Assembly: GCF_015351025.1 (NCBI RefSeq)
Contig: NZ_JADKRV010000001.1
Coordinates: forward strand, 124,001-188,000
Direction: 5' to 3'
DNA length: 64,000 bases
Source of the DNA: Curtobacterium sp. VKM Ac-1376
GTDB lineage: Bacteria > Actinomycetota > Actinomycetes > Actinomycetales > Microbacteriaceae
In this document: positions 52,502-60,311 of the stretch, piece by piece
Numbering within the stretch: the stretch's first letter is position 1
Layout: the number at the start of each line of letters is the position of its first letter
The notes under the pieces: generated by a model
Told to the model about the DNA's origin: nothing
The model's database searches: none
What the model saw: only the letters and a program-made list of their open reading frames with translations
Position numbers and translations under genes: made by a program

Positions 52502-53415
52502 TGGACGGTCTCCGTCCCGTTCTGGTCCCGACCGAGCCGGTTGAAAACGGCCTCGAGCCGTGGTGCGGCCGTCGTGAGGTCCGCGACGCTTGCGCCGGTC
52601 CGATCTGACCATGCGAAAACCGCTCGCACGGTCGACTGAACGTCGCTGGTCCGGATCGTCATGCGGCCGTCGTGATCGCGGACGGCGTCGAGGTCCGTGA
52701 TCGCGGATCCGGAATCCGTCCGGAACGAGACGGCGCCGATCTCTCGAGCGAGGATCTCGCTCGCGCTGCCGGCTGAGACGATCCTGCCTGCGTGCATGAG
52801 GACGATGCGGTCAGCGTGCCGTTCTGCTTCTTCGAGGTAGTGAGTGGAGACCACGACCGTAGTGCCCTGTCTGCGGAGGCTGTCGATGTGTTCCCAGATC
52901 CCGGACCGTGCTGTCGGGTCCAGACCGGTCGTCGGTTCATCGAGGAGCAGGAGCTCCGGTCCGCCCCACACGGCAGCGGCGAGGTCGAGTCGTCGGCGCT
53001 CTCCGCCGGAGAGCGACTTCACCGGACGACGAGCATGGTCGGTCAGGCCGACGAGGTCGAGCACACGGCCCAGGTCGTCGTGTCTACCGGAGACCTCGCC
53101 GAGTACTCGGAGGCACTGCTTGACGGAGAGGTCCGGGGATGTGCCGCCTTCCTGGAGCACGGCGCCTGTCCGGCGGTGCACTTGACGGCGGTTCTGAGGG
53201 TCGAGGCCGAACACCCGGACCGATCCCTGGTCCGGGGTGGTGTGGCCTTGAATGATGTCGAACAAGGTCGACTTCCCTGCTCCGTTCGTGCCGAGCACGG
53301 CTGTCACTTGGCCGGCGGGGACGTCGAGATCGACGTTGCAGAGCACCTGGCTGTCTCCGAAGCGATGGTCGACGCCCCGGGCCTCGATGACGTGGTCCAG
53401 TGCAACAGGATGCAT
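52498..53415 (-). CDS. ABC transporter ATP-binding protein of the peptide-cluster exporter
   Basis: 305 residues. Walker A GTNGAGKSTLFDII, Q-loop VLQEGGTSPDLSV, signature LSGGERRRLDLAAAVW, Walker B ELLLLDEPTTGLDP, H-loop VVVSTHYLEEAERHAD and a C-terminal regulatory extension. ATG 53415 is used; upstream codons have intergenic character. The operon is divergent from the second two-component system, which is a likely regulator. Confidence 0.92.
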   Translation of the reverse strand: MHPVALDHVIEARGVDHRFGDSQVLCNVDLDVPAGQVTAVLGTNGAGKSTLFDIIQGHTTPDQGSVRVFGLDPQNRRQVHRRTGAVLQEGGTSPDLSVKQCLRVLGEVSGRHDDLGRVLDLVGLTDHARRPVKSLSGGERRRLDLAAAVWGGPELLLLDEPTTGLDPTARSGIWEHIDSLRRQGTTVVVSTHYLEEAERHADRIVLMHAGRIVSAGSASEILAREIGAVSFRTDSGSAITDLDAVRDHDGRMTIRTSDVQSTVRAVFAWSDRTGASVADLTTAAPRLEAVFNRLGRDQNGTETVQ

Positions 53416-53545
53416 GGAGTCAGTCTGTGGCTCGAAGGTGCTCTGGCACAGTGACAGACAGCAGCGTCGCGCATGACAATTGTCAGGTCTCGAAGCTAGG
53501 CTCAGACGGAGTTCTACCACGAATGTCAGATATCGGGGGATGTCC

Positions 53546-54661
53546 ATGGGGATAGGTGCTGCGCAGCAGGGCGGACGAGTGACAGTGGGGCCGCCGGGTG
53601 CGGACCCACTGAGACGACTGCACCGCTACACGACGCTCAGCCTCGTCGCTGCACTGGCACTGACCGCCGTTTCGCTGGCACCGCGAGTCGAGGACGTCAC
53701 CGTGCGGGCGATCTTCCTGGTCGGCGCGGCCGTCGCCTCGCTGCTCGCAGTCTGGTGGGACCGGCGCGCTCCGAGCGCGATCTTCGCCAGCGGAGTGGCA
53801 TTGACCGCTCCGCTCTGGGCTGTCGGGGCGCTCGCCGGAGAGGGCCTCGCGGTCGTCCCGGTCGCACTGGTCCTCGCGTTCCGCACGCCCCACGTCCGTC
53901 GAGTGATCGTCCACGTGGTGGTGCTGGTGACGGCGCTGATTGCCGTGCCGACCGTTGTCACGTCGGCCGATCATGACGGCGGTGCCTTCTTCGACATCGC
54001 GGTAATCGCGTTCCTCGGTTTCGGCGCCGCCTACGGGGTCGTGCTCCTCAACGGCTACGCCTGGCGCCTTGCCTCGGGCATCGCCGCGGCGGGACGGGCG
54101 GAAGCCGAGCTTGCTGTCCTCCGAGAGCGTGTTCGGTTCGCGAGTGATCTACACGACGTGCAGGGACACAGCCTCCACGTGCTCCGGATGCGCCTCGCCA
54201 CTGCCGAGGTACTCCTCGAGCGTGATGGCCGGGCAGCTGCGGACGAGCTCCGCGCGGCGTCCGAACTCGTCGAGGACTCCATCCGGATAGGTCGATCGCT
54301 CGCATTCGGGGAGCGCGAAGTCGTGCTCGAACAGGAGGTGACTAACGCAGTGAACCTCTTCGACGCCGCCGCCATCCGATGCGAAGTCGATGCTCGCGGT
54401 ACCGTGCCGCCGGAACGGAACAGGCTCTTCGGTCAGCTCGTCCGAGAGAGCGCGACAAACATTCTGCGTCATGCGCAGGCGACGTGGGTGCGGATCGAGA
54501 TCACCCCCGACAGTGTGCTGGTCGAGAATGACGGTGTGTGTCGGCCGACTGCTGCGCCGCGAGGACTCGCGACGCTCGGTGGGCGATTCCGAGCCGATGG
54601 CGGTTCGTTCTCGAGTGGCGTCGTCGAGGACGTGTTCCGAGTCCGGGGTTTCGTCGCATGA
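53546..54661 (+). CDS. DesK-type histidine kinase, divergent from the exporter
   Basis: 371 residues. Five helices in the first 170 residues, a coiled segment (AGRAEAELAVLRERV), HisKA_3 box RFASDLHDVQGHSLHVLRMR, then ATPase domain with VRESATNILRHAQA (N box), VENDGVCRPTAAPRGLATLG. The G1 box is weak (E-N-D-G-V-C in place of D-D-G-x-G). ATG 53546 is favoured because GGGGGA lies five bases upstream; ATG 53540 is alternative. DesK kinases commonly control adjacent ABC exporters. Confidence 0.88.
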   Translation: MGIGAAQQGGRVTVGPPGADPLRRLHRYTTLSLVAALALTAVSLAPRVEDVTVRAIFLVGAAVASLLAVWWDRRAPSAIFASGVALTAPLWAVGALAGEGLAVVPVALVLAFRTPHVRRVIVHVVVLVTALIAVPTVVTSADHDGGAFFDIAVIAFLGFGAAYGVVLLNGYAWRLASGIAAAGRAEAELAVLRERVRFASDLHDVQGHSLHVLRMRLATAEVLLERDGRAAADELRAASELVEDSIRIGRSLAFGEREVVLEQEVTNAVNLFDAAAIRCEVDARGTVPPERNRLFGQLVRESATNILRHAQATWVRIEITPDSVLVENDGVCRPTAAPRGLATLGGRFRADGGSFSSGVVEDVFRVRGFVA

Positions 54662-55260
54662 CGACTGTGCTCGTCGCCGAGGACGAAGCGCTCATGCGTG
54701 CGGCGCTCGTGTCGTTCATCGGGCACGCAGAAGGGGTCGACGTGGTCGCCGAGTGCGCGAACGGAGCCGAGGCAGTCGCCGAGCACGCGCGTGTCTCACC
54801 GGACGTCGTCCTGCTCGACCTCGAGATGCCGGTCCTCGACGGGCTCGGTGCGGCCAGGGAAATTCTCGCTGCGCGACCGGAGGCCGCCGTGCTCATCGTC
54901 ACGAGGCACGCTCGACCTGGAGTGCTCCGTCGTGCGTTGCGTGCCGGAGTTCGCGGGTTCCTCTCCAAGGACGTCGGACCAGGCAAGCTCCTCGAGGTGG
55001 TGGAAGAGCTTGCGGCGGGCCGGCGCTACGTGGACCCCGACATCACCGCGGCGGCGATGTCGGATGACAGCCCGCTCACCGACCGCGAGTCGGAGCTGCT
55101 GGAGTTGACCGACCTCGGGATGAGCGTCCGCGAGATGGCGGCAGCGCTGCATCTTGCACCGGGCACCATCCGGAACTACCTCTCGACTGCCATGGCGAAG
55201 ACCGGGACCTCGTCTCGGCTGTCCGCGGCCCGCTCGGCGCGCGCGCGAGGCTGGGCCTGA
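54658..55260 (+). CDS. NarL/LuxR-type response regulator, partner of the divergent kinase
   Basis: 200 residues. Receiver: VLVAEDEALMRAALVSF, phosphoacceptor in VVLLDLEMPVLDG, FLSKDVGPG (Lys). LuxR helix-turn-helix: LTDRESELLELTDLGMSVRE and GTIRNYLSTAMAKTG, typical of DesR-type regulators. Start overlaps the kinase stop (ATGA). Confidence 0.93.
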   Translation: MTTVLVAEDEALMRAALVSFIGHAEGVDVVAECANGAEAVAEHARVSPDVVLLDLEMPVLDGLGAAREILAARPEAAVLIVTRHARPGVLRRALRAGVRGFLSKDVGPGKLLEVVEELAAGRRYVDPDITAAAMSDDSPLTDRESELLELTDLGMSVREMAAALHLAPGTIRNYLSTAMAKTGTSSRLSAARSARARGWA

Positions 55261-55347
55261 CTCGACCTGATTGCGGGTGCATCGCGCTGCGTTGGGTGGT
55301 CGGTGCACGGCAGGAGTAGCCTCCCGCCAACGAGCAGGGGAGACGCC

Positions 55348-55713
55348 ATGCAGTTCCTCGTCAACGTCATCGACGACGGCCAGGCCGCCGCCGTCGGCAA
55401 CACGTACTCCGCGACCGACGCGGAAGCCGCCGCGGTCGATGCCTTCAACCAACGGATGGCCGACGCGATCGTGTTCGCCGCCGGGGTCTCCGCACCCGCT
55501 GACGCCACCGTGGTCGACGCCCGCGAGGGCGCGGCCGCTACGACGGCCGACACGACGACCCGGCCCGCCACGACCGTGCCCGCGACGAGCACCGACGAGT
55601 ACGTCGCCGGGTTCTGGGTCATGGACCTCCCGGATGCCGAGACGGCTGCCCGGGTGGCGCACCAGGCGTCGCAGGCGTGCAACCGGAAGATCGAGCTCCG
55701 CCCGCTGCTCTGA
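55348..55713 (+). CDS. YCII-related protein
   Basis: 121 residues. Ferredoxin-like YCII/DGPF parts: QFLVNVIDDGQAAAVGN and the C-terminal EYVAGFWVMDLPDAETAARV and CNRKIELRPL. The central 30 residues are Ala/Thr-rich and disordered. Proteins of this group sit near sigma-factor genes in other genomes; none is here. AGGGGAGA precedes the ATG. The last 95 bases overlap the MFS gene tail-to-tail. Confidence 0.75.
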   Translation: MQFLVNVIDDGQAAAVGNTYSATDAEAAAVDAFNQRMADAIVFAAGVSAPADATVVDAREGAAATTADTTTRPATTVPATSTDEYVAGFWVMDLPDAETAARVAHQASQACNRKIELRPLL

Positions 55714-56860
55714 CGGCACGGACCCCACCCGGCCGACGGACCACCGCGGGGACGGCGCTCGCCGCGGTCACGCCTGCCCCGACCACGAACGTCGCGACGA
55801 ACCCGATCGCACCGACGAGCGCTCCGGCACCCGCGGCGCCGACGGCCTGCCCGAGCACGAGTGCGACGAACAGCATCGACGTGCCCGCCGACGACCGCTC
55901 GGCATCGATCTCGGTCGTCCACGCGATCAGTGCCCCGGTCGCCGCCGTGTAGCCCCAGCCGAACACGGCACACGCCAGCAGTGCCGCGACCGTCGCTTGC
56001 GGCAAAGCCCCCAGCACCACGACGGCGACGGCGACCGAACCCGCCGTGACCGCCCAGAGCCTCCGGGCGCGCAGTCCGTTCGTCCACCGCGTGGTGACCA
56101 CGACGGCCGCTCCACCGATCCCGAGCGCGATCCAGGCCGACACCGAGACGACGACCGACGCGCCGGCCTCGACCAGCGCCGAACGTCCGTAGGTCCAGAC
56201 CACGGCGGAGCCCGCCCCGAACAGCAGCGCCAGCACGAGGACCCCTCGGTGCGCCGCGAACCACGGAGCACCCGGCAGCGGAGGCCGGGATGCCGCCGTG
56301 CCACCCCGGGACACCACGAGCAGCAGGGTGCCGATCGCCAGCGAGAACACCCCAGACGCCGCCCAGGCCGTCCGCCAGTCGGGCAGCAGTACGAGGGCGA
56401 GCACCCCGGCGCCCACGAGCCCGGGGCCGGTGCCGGCGTTCACGATCGCCTGCGCTCGACCGAGCAGCGCCGACGGCACCTGCTCGGCGACGATCCGCAC
56501 GAGGGCGGGGGACGCGAGTCCGGCACCTGCCGACGCGAGCACGGCGCTGATGCCGAACGCCAGCGAGCCGCCGGCCGTCGCCATGGTGATCGCACCGACC
56601 CCGGCCACCAGGGTCGCGACCGTGACGAGCACGCGGGGCATCCGTGCGGCGAGCAGGAACCCGGCCACCGCACCGACGCAGTAGAGCGCAGAGGCACCCG
56701 ACGAGACCCACCCGGCGGCATCTGCCCGGAGCACCAGGTCCCGTTGCACGTCGGGCAGGAACAGCCCGTACGCCAGGCGCACCAGGCCGTAGGTGGCGGC
56801 GATCAGGCCGAGTCCGCTCACCAGGAGCAGTCGATGTCGTAACGAAAACGATCGTTTCAC
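55619..56860 (-). CDS. MFS transporter (12-helix)
   Basis: 413 residues, about 12 helices: TYGLVRLAYGLFLPDVQRDL, LLAARMPRVLVTVATLVAGV, and FGWGYTAATGALIAWTTEID in the second half, like the YbfB/CynX-type group. The Ala/Gly/Pro-rich last 35 residues read through the antisense of the YCII gene and may be a recent extension. GTG 56860 lies inside a perfect palindrome that probably binds the divergent TetR regulator. Confidence 0.85.
   Translation of the reverse strand: MKRSFSLRHRLLLVSGLGLIAATYGLVRLAYGLFLPDVQRDLVLRADAAGWVSSGASALYCVGAVAGFLLAARMPRVLVTVATLVAGVGAITMATAGGSLAFGISAVLASAGAGLASPALVRIVAEQVPSALLGRAQAIVNAGTGPGLVGAGVLALVLLPDWRTAWAASGVFSLAIGTLLLVVSRGGTAASRPPLPGAPWFAAHRGVLVLALLFGAGSAVVWTYGRSALVEAGASVVVSVSAWIALGIGGAAVVVTTRWTNGLRARRLWAVTAGSVAVAVVVLGALPQATVAALLACAVFGWGYTAATGALIAWTTEIDAERSSAGTSMLFVALVLGQAVGAAGAGALVGAIGFVATFVVGAGVTAASAVPAVVRRPGGVRAVRAAGGARSSGCTPATPGAPPGQPSRHPGGP
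56846..56857. promoter_or_regulatory. TetR-type operator between MFS and tetR genes
   Basis: AAACGATCGTTT, a perfect 12-bp palindrome embedded in an A/T-richer patch (AACGAAAACG...TTTCACTTTT), four bases from the MFS start and 27 from the tetR start. Placement suits repression of both genes. Confidence 0.7.
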
Positions 56861-56883
56861 TTTTCAGAGCCTAGGGTGCTCTC

Positions 56884-57474
56884 ATGGTGATGCGCCCAGG
56901 GACCGAGCAACGGCTGCTCGACGCCGCCGAGGAGCTCTTCTTCTCACAGGGCATCGCTGCCACCCCGATCGACGCCGTCCTCGAACGGGCCGGGGTCTCG
57001 ACGGCCACGCTGTACCGCGGCTACGCGAGCAAGGAGTCGCTCGTCGCCGCGGCACTCACCCGTCGCCACGATGACTGGATCGCCACCTGGGACCGTGCGG
57101 TCGCCGCGGAACGGGACCACCTGGGCCGACTCCTGTCGGTGTTCGACGCCCTCGACGACTACCGCTCGACGCCCACGGGCTCCCGCTGGTGCGCCTTCCT
57201 CGGCACCGCCGCCGAGTACGCGGACGCTCCCGCCGAGGTCCGGCAGGTCCTGGACCTCGAGACCACCACGTTGCGCCGTCGGCTCGTGGCGCGGGCGGTG
57301 CCGGTGGTCGGTCCCCGTGCCGAGGCCCTCGCCGACCAGCTGCTCCTCATCGTCTCCGGTTACCTCGCGATGCGGTTGCGCGACCCCGCGCTCGACACGA
57401 CGACGGCACGGTCCGTCGCCGCGTCCCTCATCAGGGAACACACCACACCCGACGGAACGGCGCCCACCACATGA
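56884..57474 (+). CDS. TetR family regulator of the adjacent MFS gene
   Basis: 196 residues. Helix-turn-helix LLDAAEELFFSQGIAATPID and ERAGVSTATLYRGYASKESL; C-terminal ligand domain with RSTPTGSRWCAFLGTAAEYA. Divergent from the MFS gene with a palindromic site in the 23-base gap. Its stop overlaps the esterase start (ATGA), so the esterase may belong to the same regulon. Confidence 0.9.
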   Translation: MVMRPGTEQRLLDAAEELFFSQGIAATPIDAVLERAGVSTATLYRGYASKESLVAAALTRRHDDWIATWDRAVAAERDHLGRLLSVFDALDDYRSTPTGSRWCAFLGTAAEYADAPAEVRQVLDLETTTLRRRLVARAVPVVGPRAEALADQLLLIVSGYLAMRLRDPALDTTTARSVAASLIREHTTPDGTAPTT

Positions 57475-58364
57475 CCCGATCGCGGGCTGTCACGATCACC
57501 CGCCGTTCCCTGCTGATCGGTGGCACGGGCGTCGTCGCAGCGGGAGCCGTGGCCGAGGCGATCAACCTCAGCCTGCTGCCCGGACGCTCGACCCTGTACC
57601 GGGTCCTCGGTCTGGACGGCACCGACGGCACGGTCCCCGACGTCGAGCCGGTCCCCACCGCCTCCGGCACCTTCATCTCGACCGCGCGGAACGGTCGCAC
57701 CGTCGGCTGGACGATCGCGGCGCCGGCGTCCGACACCCCCTTGCCGGTGGCGGTCGCCCTGCACGGCTACGGCGACGACCACACGTCGTTCTTCGGGCGG
57801 AGCCTGGGCTACGACCGGTTCCTCGCAGCGCACGTCGCCGACGGCGGAGCACCGTTCGCGATCGCCTCGATCGACGGCGGCAACCGCTACTGGCACCGGC
57901 GTGCCGACGGCGACGACCCCGCCGCGATGGTCGTCGACGAGTTCCTGCCCCTGATCGCCCGCCGCGGCTTCGACACGGACCGCCTCGCCCTGACCGGCTA
58001 CTCGATGGGTGGCTTCGGCGCGCTCCGGCTCGGCGGGGTCCTCGGTGCCTCGCGCGTCCGGGCCGTCTCGGCCATCAGCCCCGCGCTCTGGACGTCGGCC
58101 GCCGACACCGCTCGCGGCGCCTTCGACGATGCTGCCGCCTTCCGCGCGAACACCGTCCTCGGCCGGCAGCGCGCGCTCGACGGCGTCGCCGTCCGCGTCG
58201 ACTGCGGCAACGGGGACGGGTTCGCGCCCGCGGTGCACGCATACGTCGACGGCTTCGCGAAGCATCCGGCCGGGGGCTTCGAACCCGGCGCCCACACGCA
58301 CGGCTACTGGCGCCGCCTGGCGCCCCAGCAGCTCGCCTTCCTCGGCCGCCACCTCGGTCGCTGA
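57471..58364 (+). CDS. Tat-type secreted alpha/beta hydrolase (esterase D/Ag85-like)
   Basis: 297 residues. Twin-arginine-like signal ITRRSLLIGGTGVVAAGAVA at the N-terminus, then LHGYGDDHTSFF (oxyanion), YWHRRADG, nucleophile elbow TGYSMGGFGALRLG and late PGAHTHGYWRR. It resembles the esterase/antigen 85-like superfamily and is likely exported folded. Substrate unknown; coupled to tetR. Confidence 0.82.
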   Translation: MTRSRAVTITRRSLLIGGTGVVAAGAVAEAINLSLLPGRSTLYRVLGLDGTDGTVPDVEPVPTASGTFISTARNGRTVGWTIAAPASDTPLPVAVALHGYGDDHTSFFGRSLGYDRFLAAHVADGGAPFAIASIDGGNRYWHRRADGDDPAAMVVDEFLPLIARRGFDTDRLALTGYSMGGFGALRLGGVLGASRVRAVSAISPALWTSAADTARGAFDDAAAFRANTVLGRQRALDGVAVRVDCGNGDGFAPAVHAYVDGFAKHPAGGFEPGAHTHGYWRRLAPQQLAFLGRHLGR

Positions 58365-58407
58365 CCCGACCAGCGCCCCGACCCGCGCTCGGGACGCGCG
58401 TCGAGGC

Positions 58408-58452
58408 GGACGGGAGGCCCGTGGCAGCCCCGCACCGCGCCTCCAGGCCGTC
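58408..58452. terminator. palindromic repeat/terminator
   Basis: GGACGGGAGGCCCGTGGC, loop, CGCGCCTCCAGGCCGTC: copy of the dispersed family, between convergent esterase and RimB-like genes. Confidence 0.7.
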
Positions 58453-58494
58453 GAGCGGTCACCGCAACGGCCCGTGCCGCGTGACCAGGAGCGC

Positions 58495-58977
58495 TCAGGC
58501 GCGACCGCGGTTGCGGCGCCGGATCTCCTTCGGAGCCCGCCCGGCCATGAAGGACCGCGCGGGATCGACGAGGAAGCCCTGCCGGAGCGCCTCGCGACCG
58601 ACGAGCATCCGGAACCCCATCTGGTCCCGGTTGCTCAGCGTGACCTCGGACTCGACGACCTGCCCGGCCAACGCGATCCGCGTGCGGACGACGATGCGCT
58701 CCTGGGTGTGCCCGGTCGAGCTGCGGACGATGCGGCGGTCGTGCACGTCGCACTCGATGGTGGAGGCGTCGGCATCGGTGTCCTGCCAGGGGTGCAGCGA
58801 GAACCGGACCCGCTCGCCGGGCAGTTCCTCGAGGTCGAATGCGTGCAGCGCCGAGGTCCGGGCGCCCGTGTCGAGCTTCACCTTGATCCACGGCACGCCG
58901 AGGTCCGGCAACCCGGCCCATTCCCGCCACCCGGCGACGACGAGCCCGCTGTCGGAGGACTTCGGAACTCGGACCAT
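58495..58977 (-). CDS. RimB-like retropepsin/zinc-protease family protein
   Basis: 160 residues of PF05618. VPWIKVKLDTGARTSALHAF contains the D-T-G-A aspartic-type site and QMGFRMLVGREALRQGFLVD the family C-terminal block. RimB proteins cut or trim glutamate tails added by RimK. The gene is divergent from rimK with an 87-base gap, supporting a functional pair. Confidence 0.88.
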   Translation of the reverse strand: MVRVPKSSDSGLVVAGWREWAGLPDLGVPWIKVKLDTGARTSALHAFDLEELPGERVRFSLHPWQDTDADASTIECDVHDRRIVRSSTGHTQERIVVRTRIALAGQVVESEVTLSNRDQMGFRMLVGREALRQGFLVDPARSFMAGRAPKEIRRRNRGRA

Positions 58978-59064
58978 GTGCCCATCCTGTCGCATGCTCC
59001 GCGGCCACGTCCGCATGCTTGGATGGAGCGTCGCCGTCGATCCGACCCCGCGGAGAACCCCTCG

Positions 59065-60243
59065 ATGAAACTCGCCATCCTGTCGCGTGCGCCCCAGGCG
59101 TACTCGACCCAGCGCCTCCGCGCAGCGGCGCTCGACCGCGGACACGAGGTCAAGGTGCTCAACACGCTGCGCTTCGCGATCGACCTGTCCGGCGAGGACC
59201 CGGACCTGCTGTACCGCGGCAAGCTCCTGAGCGACTACGACGCCGTGCTGCCCCGCATCGGCAACTCGATCACCTACTACGGCACCGCCGTGGTGCGCCA
59301 GTTCGAGCAGATGGACGTGTACACGCCGAACACGGCGAACGGCATCACGAACTCGCGCGACAAGCTGCGGGCGAACCAGATCCTGTCGCGGCACGACATC
59401 GGCATGCCGGCGACGACCTTCGTGGCCGGTCGCAACGACGTGCGCGGGGCGATCGAACGGGTCGGTGGTGCTCCCGTCGTCATCAAGCTGCTCGAGGGCA
59501 CGCAGGGCATCGGCGTGATCCTCGCGCCGGAGGCCAAGGTCGCCGAGTCGATCGTCGAGACCCTGCACTCGACGAAGCAGAACGTCCTGATCCAGCGCTT
59601 CATCGCGGAGAGCCGCGGTCGTGACATCCGCGCGCTCGTCGTCGGCGACCGGGTGGTGGCGGCGATGCGCCGGACCGCCTCGGGCGATGAGTTCCGGTCG
59701 AACGTGCACCGTGGCGGCACCGTCGAGAAGGTCACGCTGTCGCCCGAGTACGAGGCGGTCGCGGTCCGATCGGCGCAGATCATGGGCCTCAAGGTCGCGG
59801 GCGTCGACATGCTCGAGGGCAACGACGGTCCGCTCGTGATGGAGGTCAACTCCTCACCAGGGCTCGAGGGCGTCGAACGCGCCACGGGCCTCGACATCGC
59901 CGGGGCCGTCGTCGACTTCATCGCGAACCAGGTCGCGTTCCCGGAGATCGACGTCCGTCAGCGGCTGTCCGTGTCGACGGGCTACGGTGTGGCCGAGCTC
60001 CTCGTGCACACCAACGCCGACCTGGTGGGCAAGACCATCAAGGATTCCGGCCTCTGGGACCGCGACATCACGGTGCTGACCCTGCACCGCGGCTCGAACG
60101 TGATCCCGAATCCGCGCAGCGGCGTGGCGCTCGAGGCGGGGGACCGCCTGCTCTGCTTCGGCAAGCTCGAGGAGATGCGGTCGATGATCCCCGAGCGCCG
60201 GAAGCGGCGCGCGAAGGTCCGGAAGCTCCCGAAAGACGTCTGA
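59065..60243 (+). CDS. rimK: RimK-type ATP-grasp ligase fused to an RCK_C domain
   Basis: 392 residues. The RimK ATP-grasp ligase (1-290) has AYSTQRLRAAALDRGHEVKV, NANG-type NTANGITNSRDK, VIKLLEGTQGIGVILA and the metal site DMLEGNDGPLVMEVNSSPGL. RimK adds glutamates to the C-terminus of ribosomal protein S6. A TrkA-C/RCK_C domain (about 310-378, VSTGYGVAELLVHTNADLVG and GVALEAGDRLLCFGKL) follows, a ligand-binding module usually on potassium channels. A basic tail ends the protein. Confidence 0.92.
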   Translation: MKLAILSRAPQAYSTQRLRAAALDRGHEVKVLNTLRFAIDLSGEDPDLLYRGKLLSDYDAVLPRIGNSITYYGTAVVRQFEQMDVYTPNTANGITNSRDKLRANQILSRHDIGMPATTFVAGRNDVRGAIERVGGAPVVIKLLEGTQGIGVILAPEAKVAESIVETLHSTKQNVLIQRFIAESRGRDIRALVVGDRVVAAMRRTASGDEFRSNVHRGGTVEKVTLSPEYEAVAVRSAQIMGLKVAGVDMLEGNDGPLVMEVNSSPGLEGVERATGLDIAGAVVDFIANQVAFPEIDVRQRLSVSTGYGVAELLVHTNADLVGKTIKDSGLWDRDITVLTLHRGSNVIPNPRSGVALEAGDRLLCFGKLEEMRSMIPERRKRRAKVRKLPKDV

Positions 60244-60311
60244 CACGGCGCGCCCAGCGCATCCGGATCGCGCACACAGGCCAGATGCGGAAGTATGTAT
60301 CGGTGACGATC

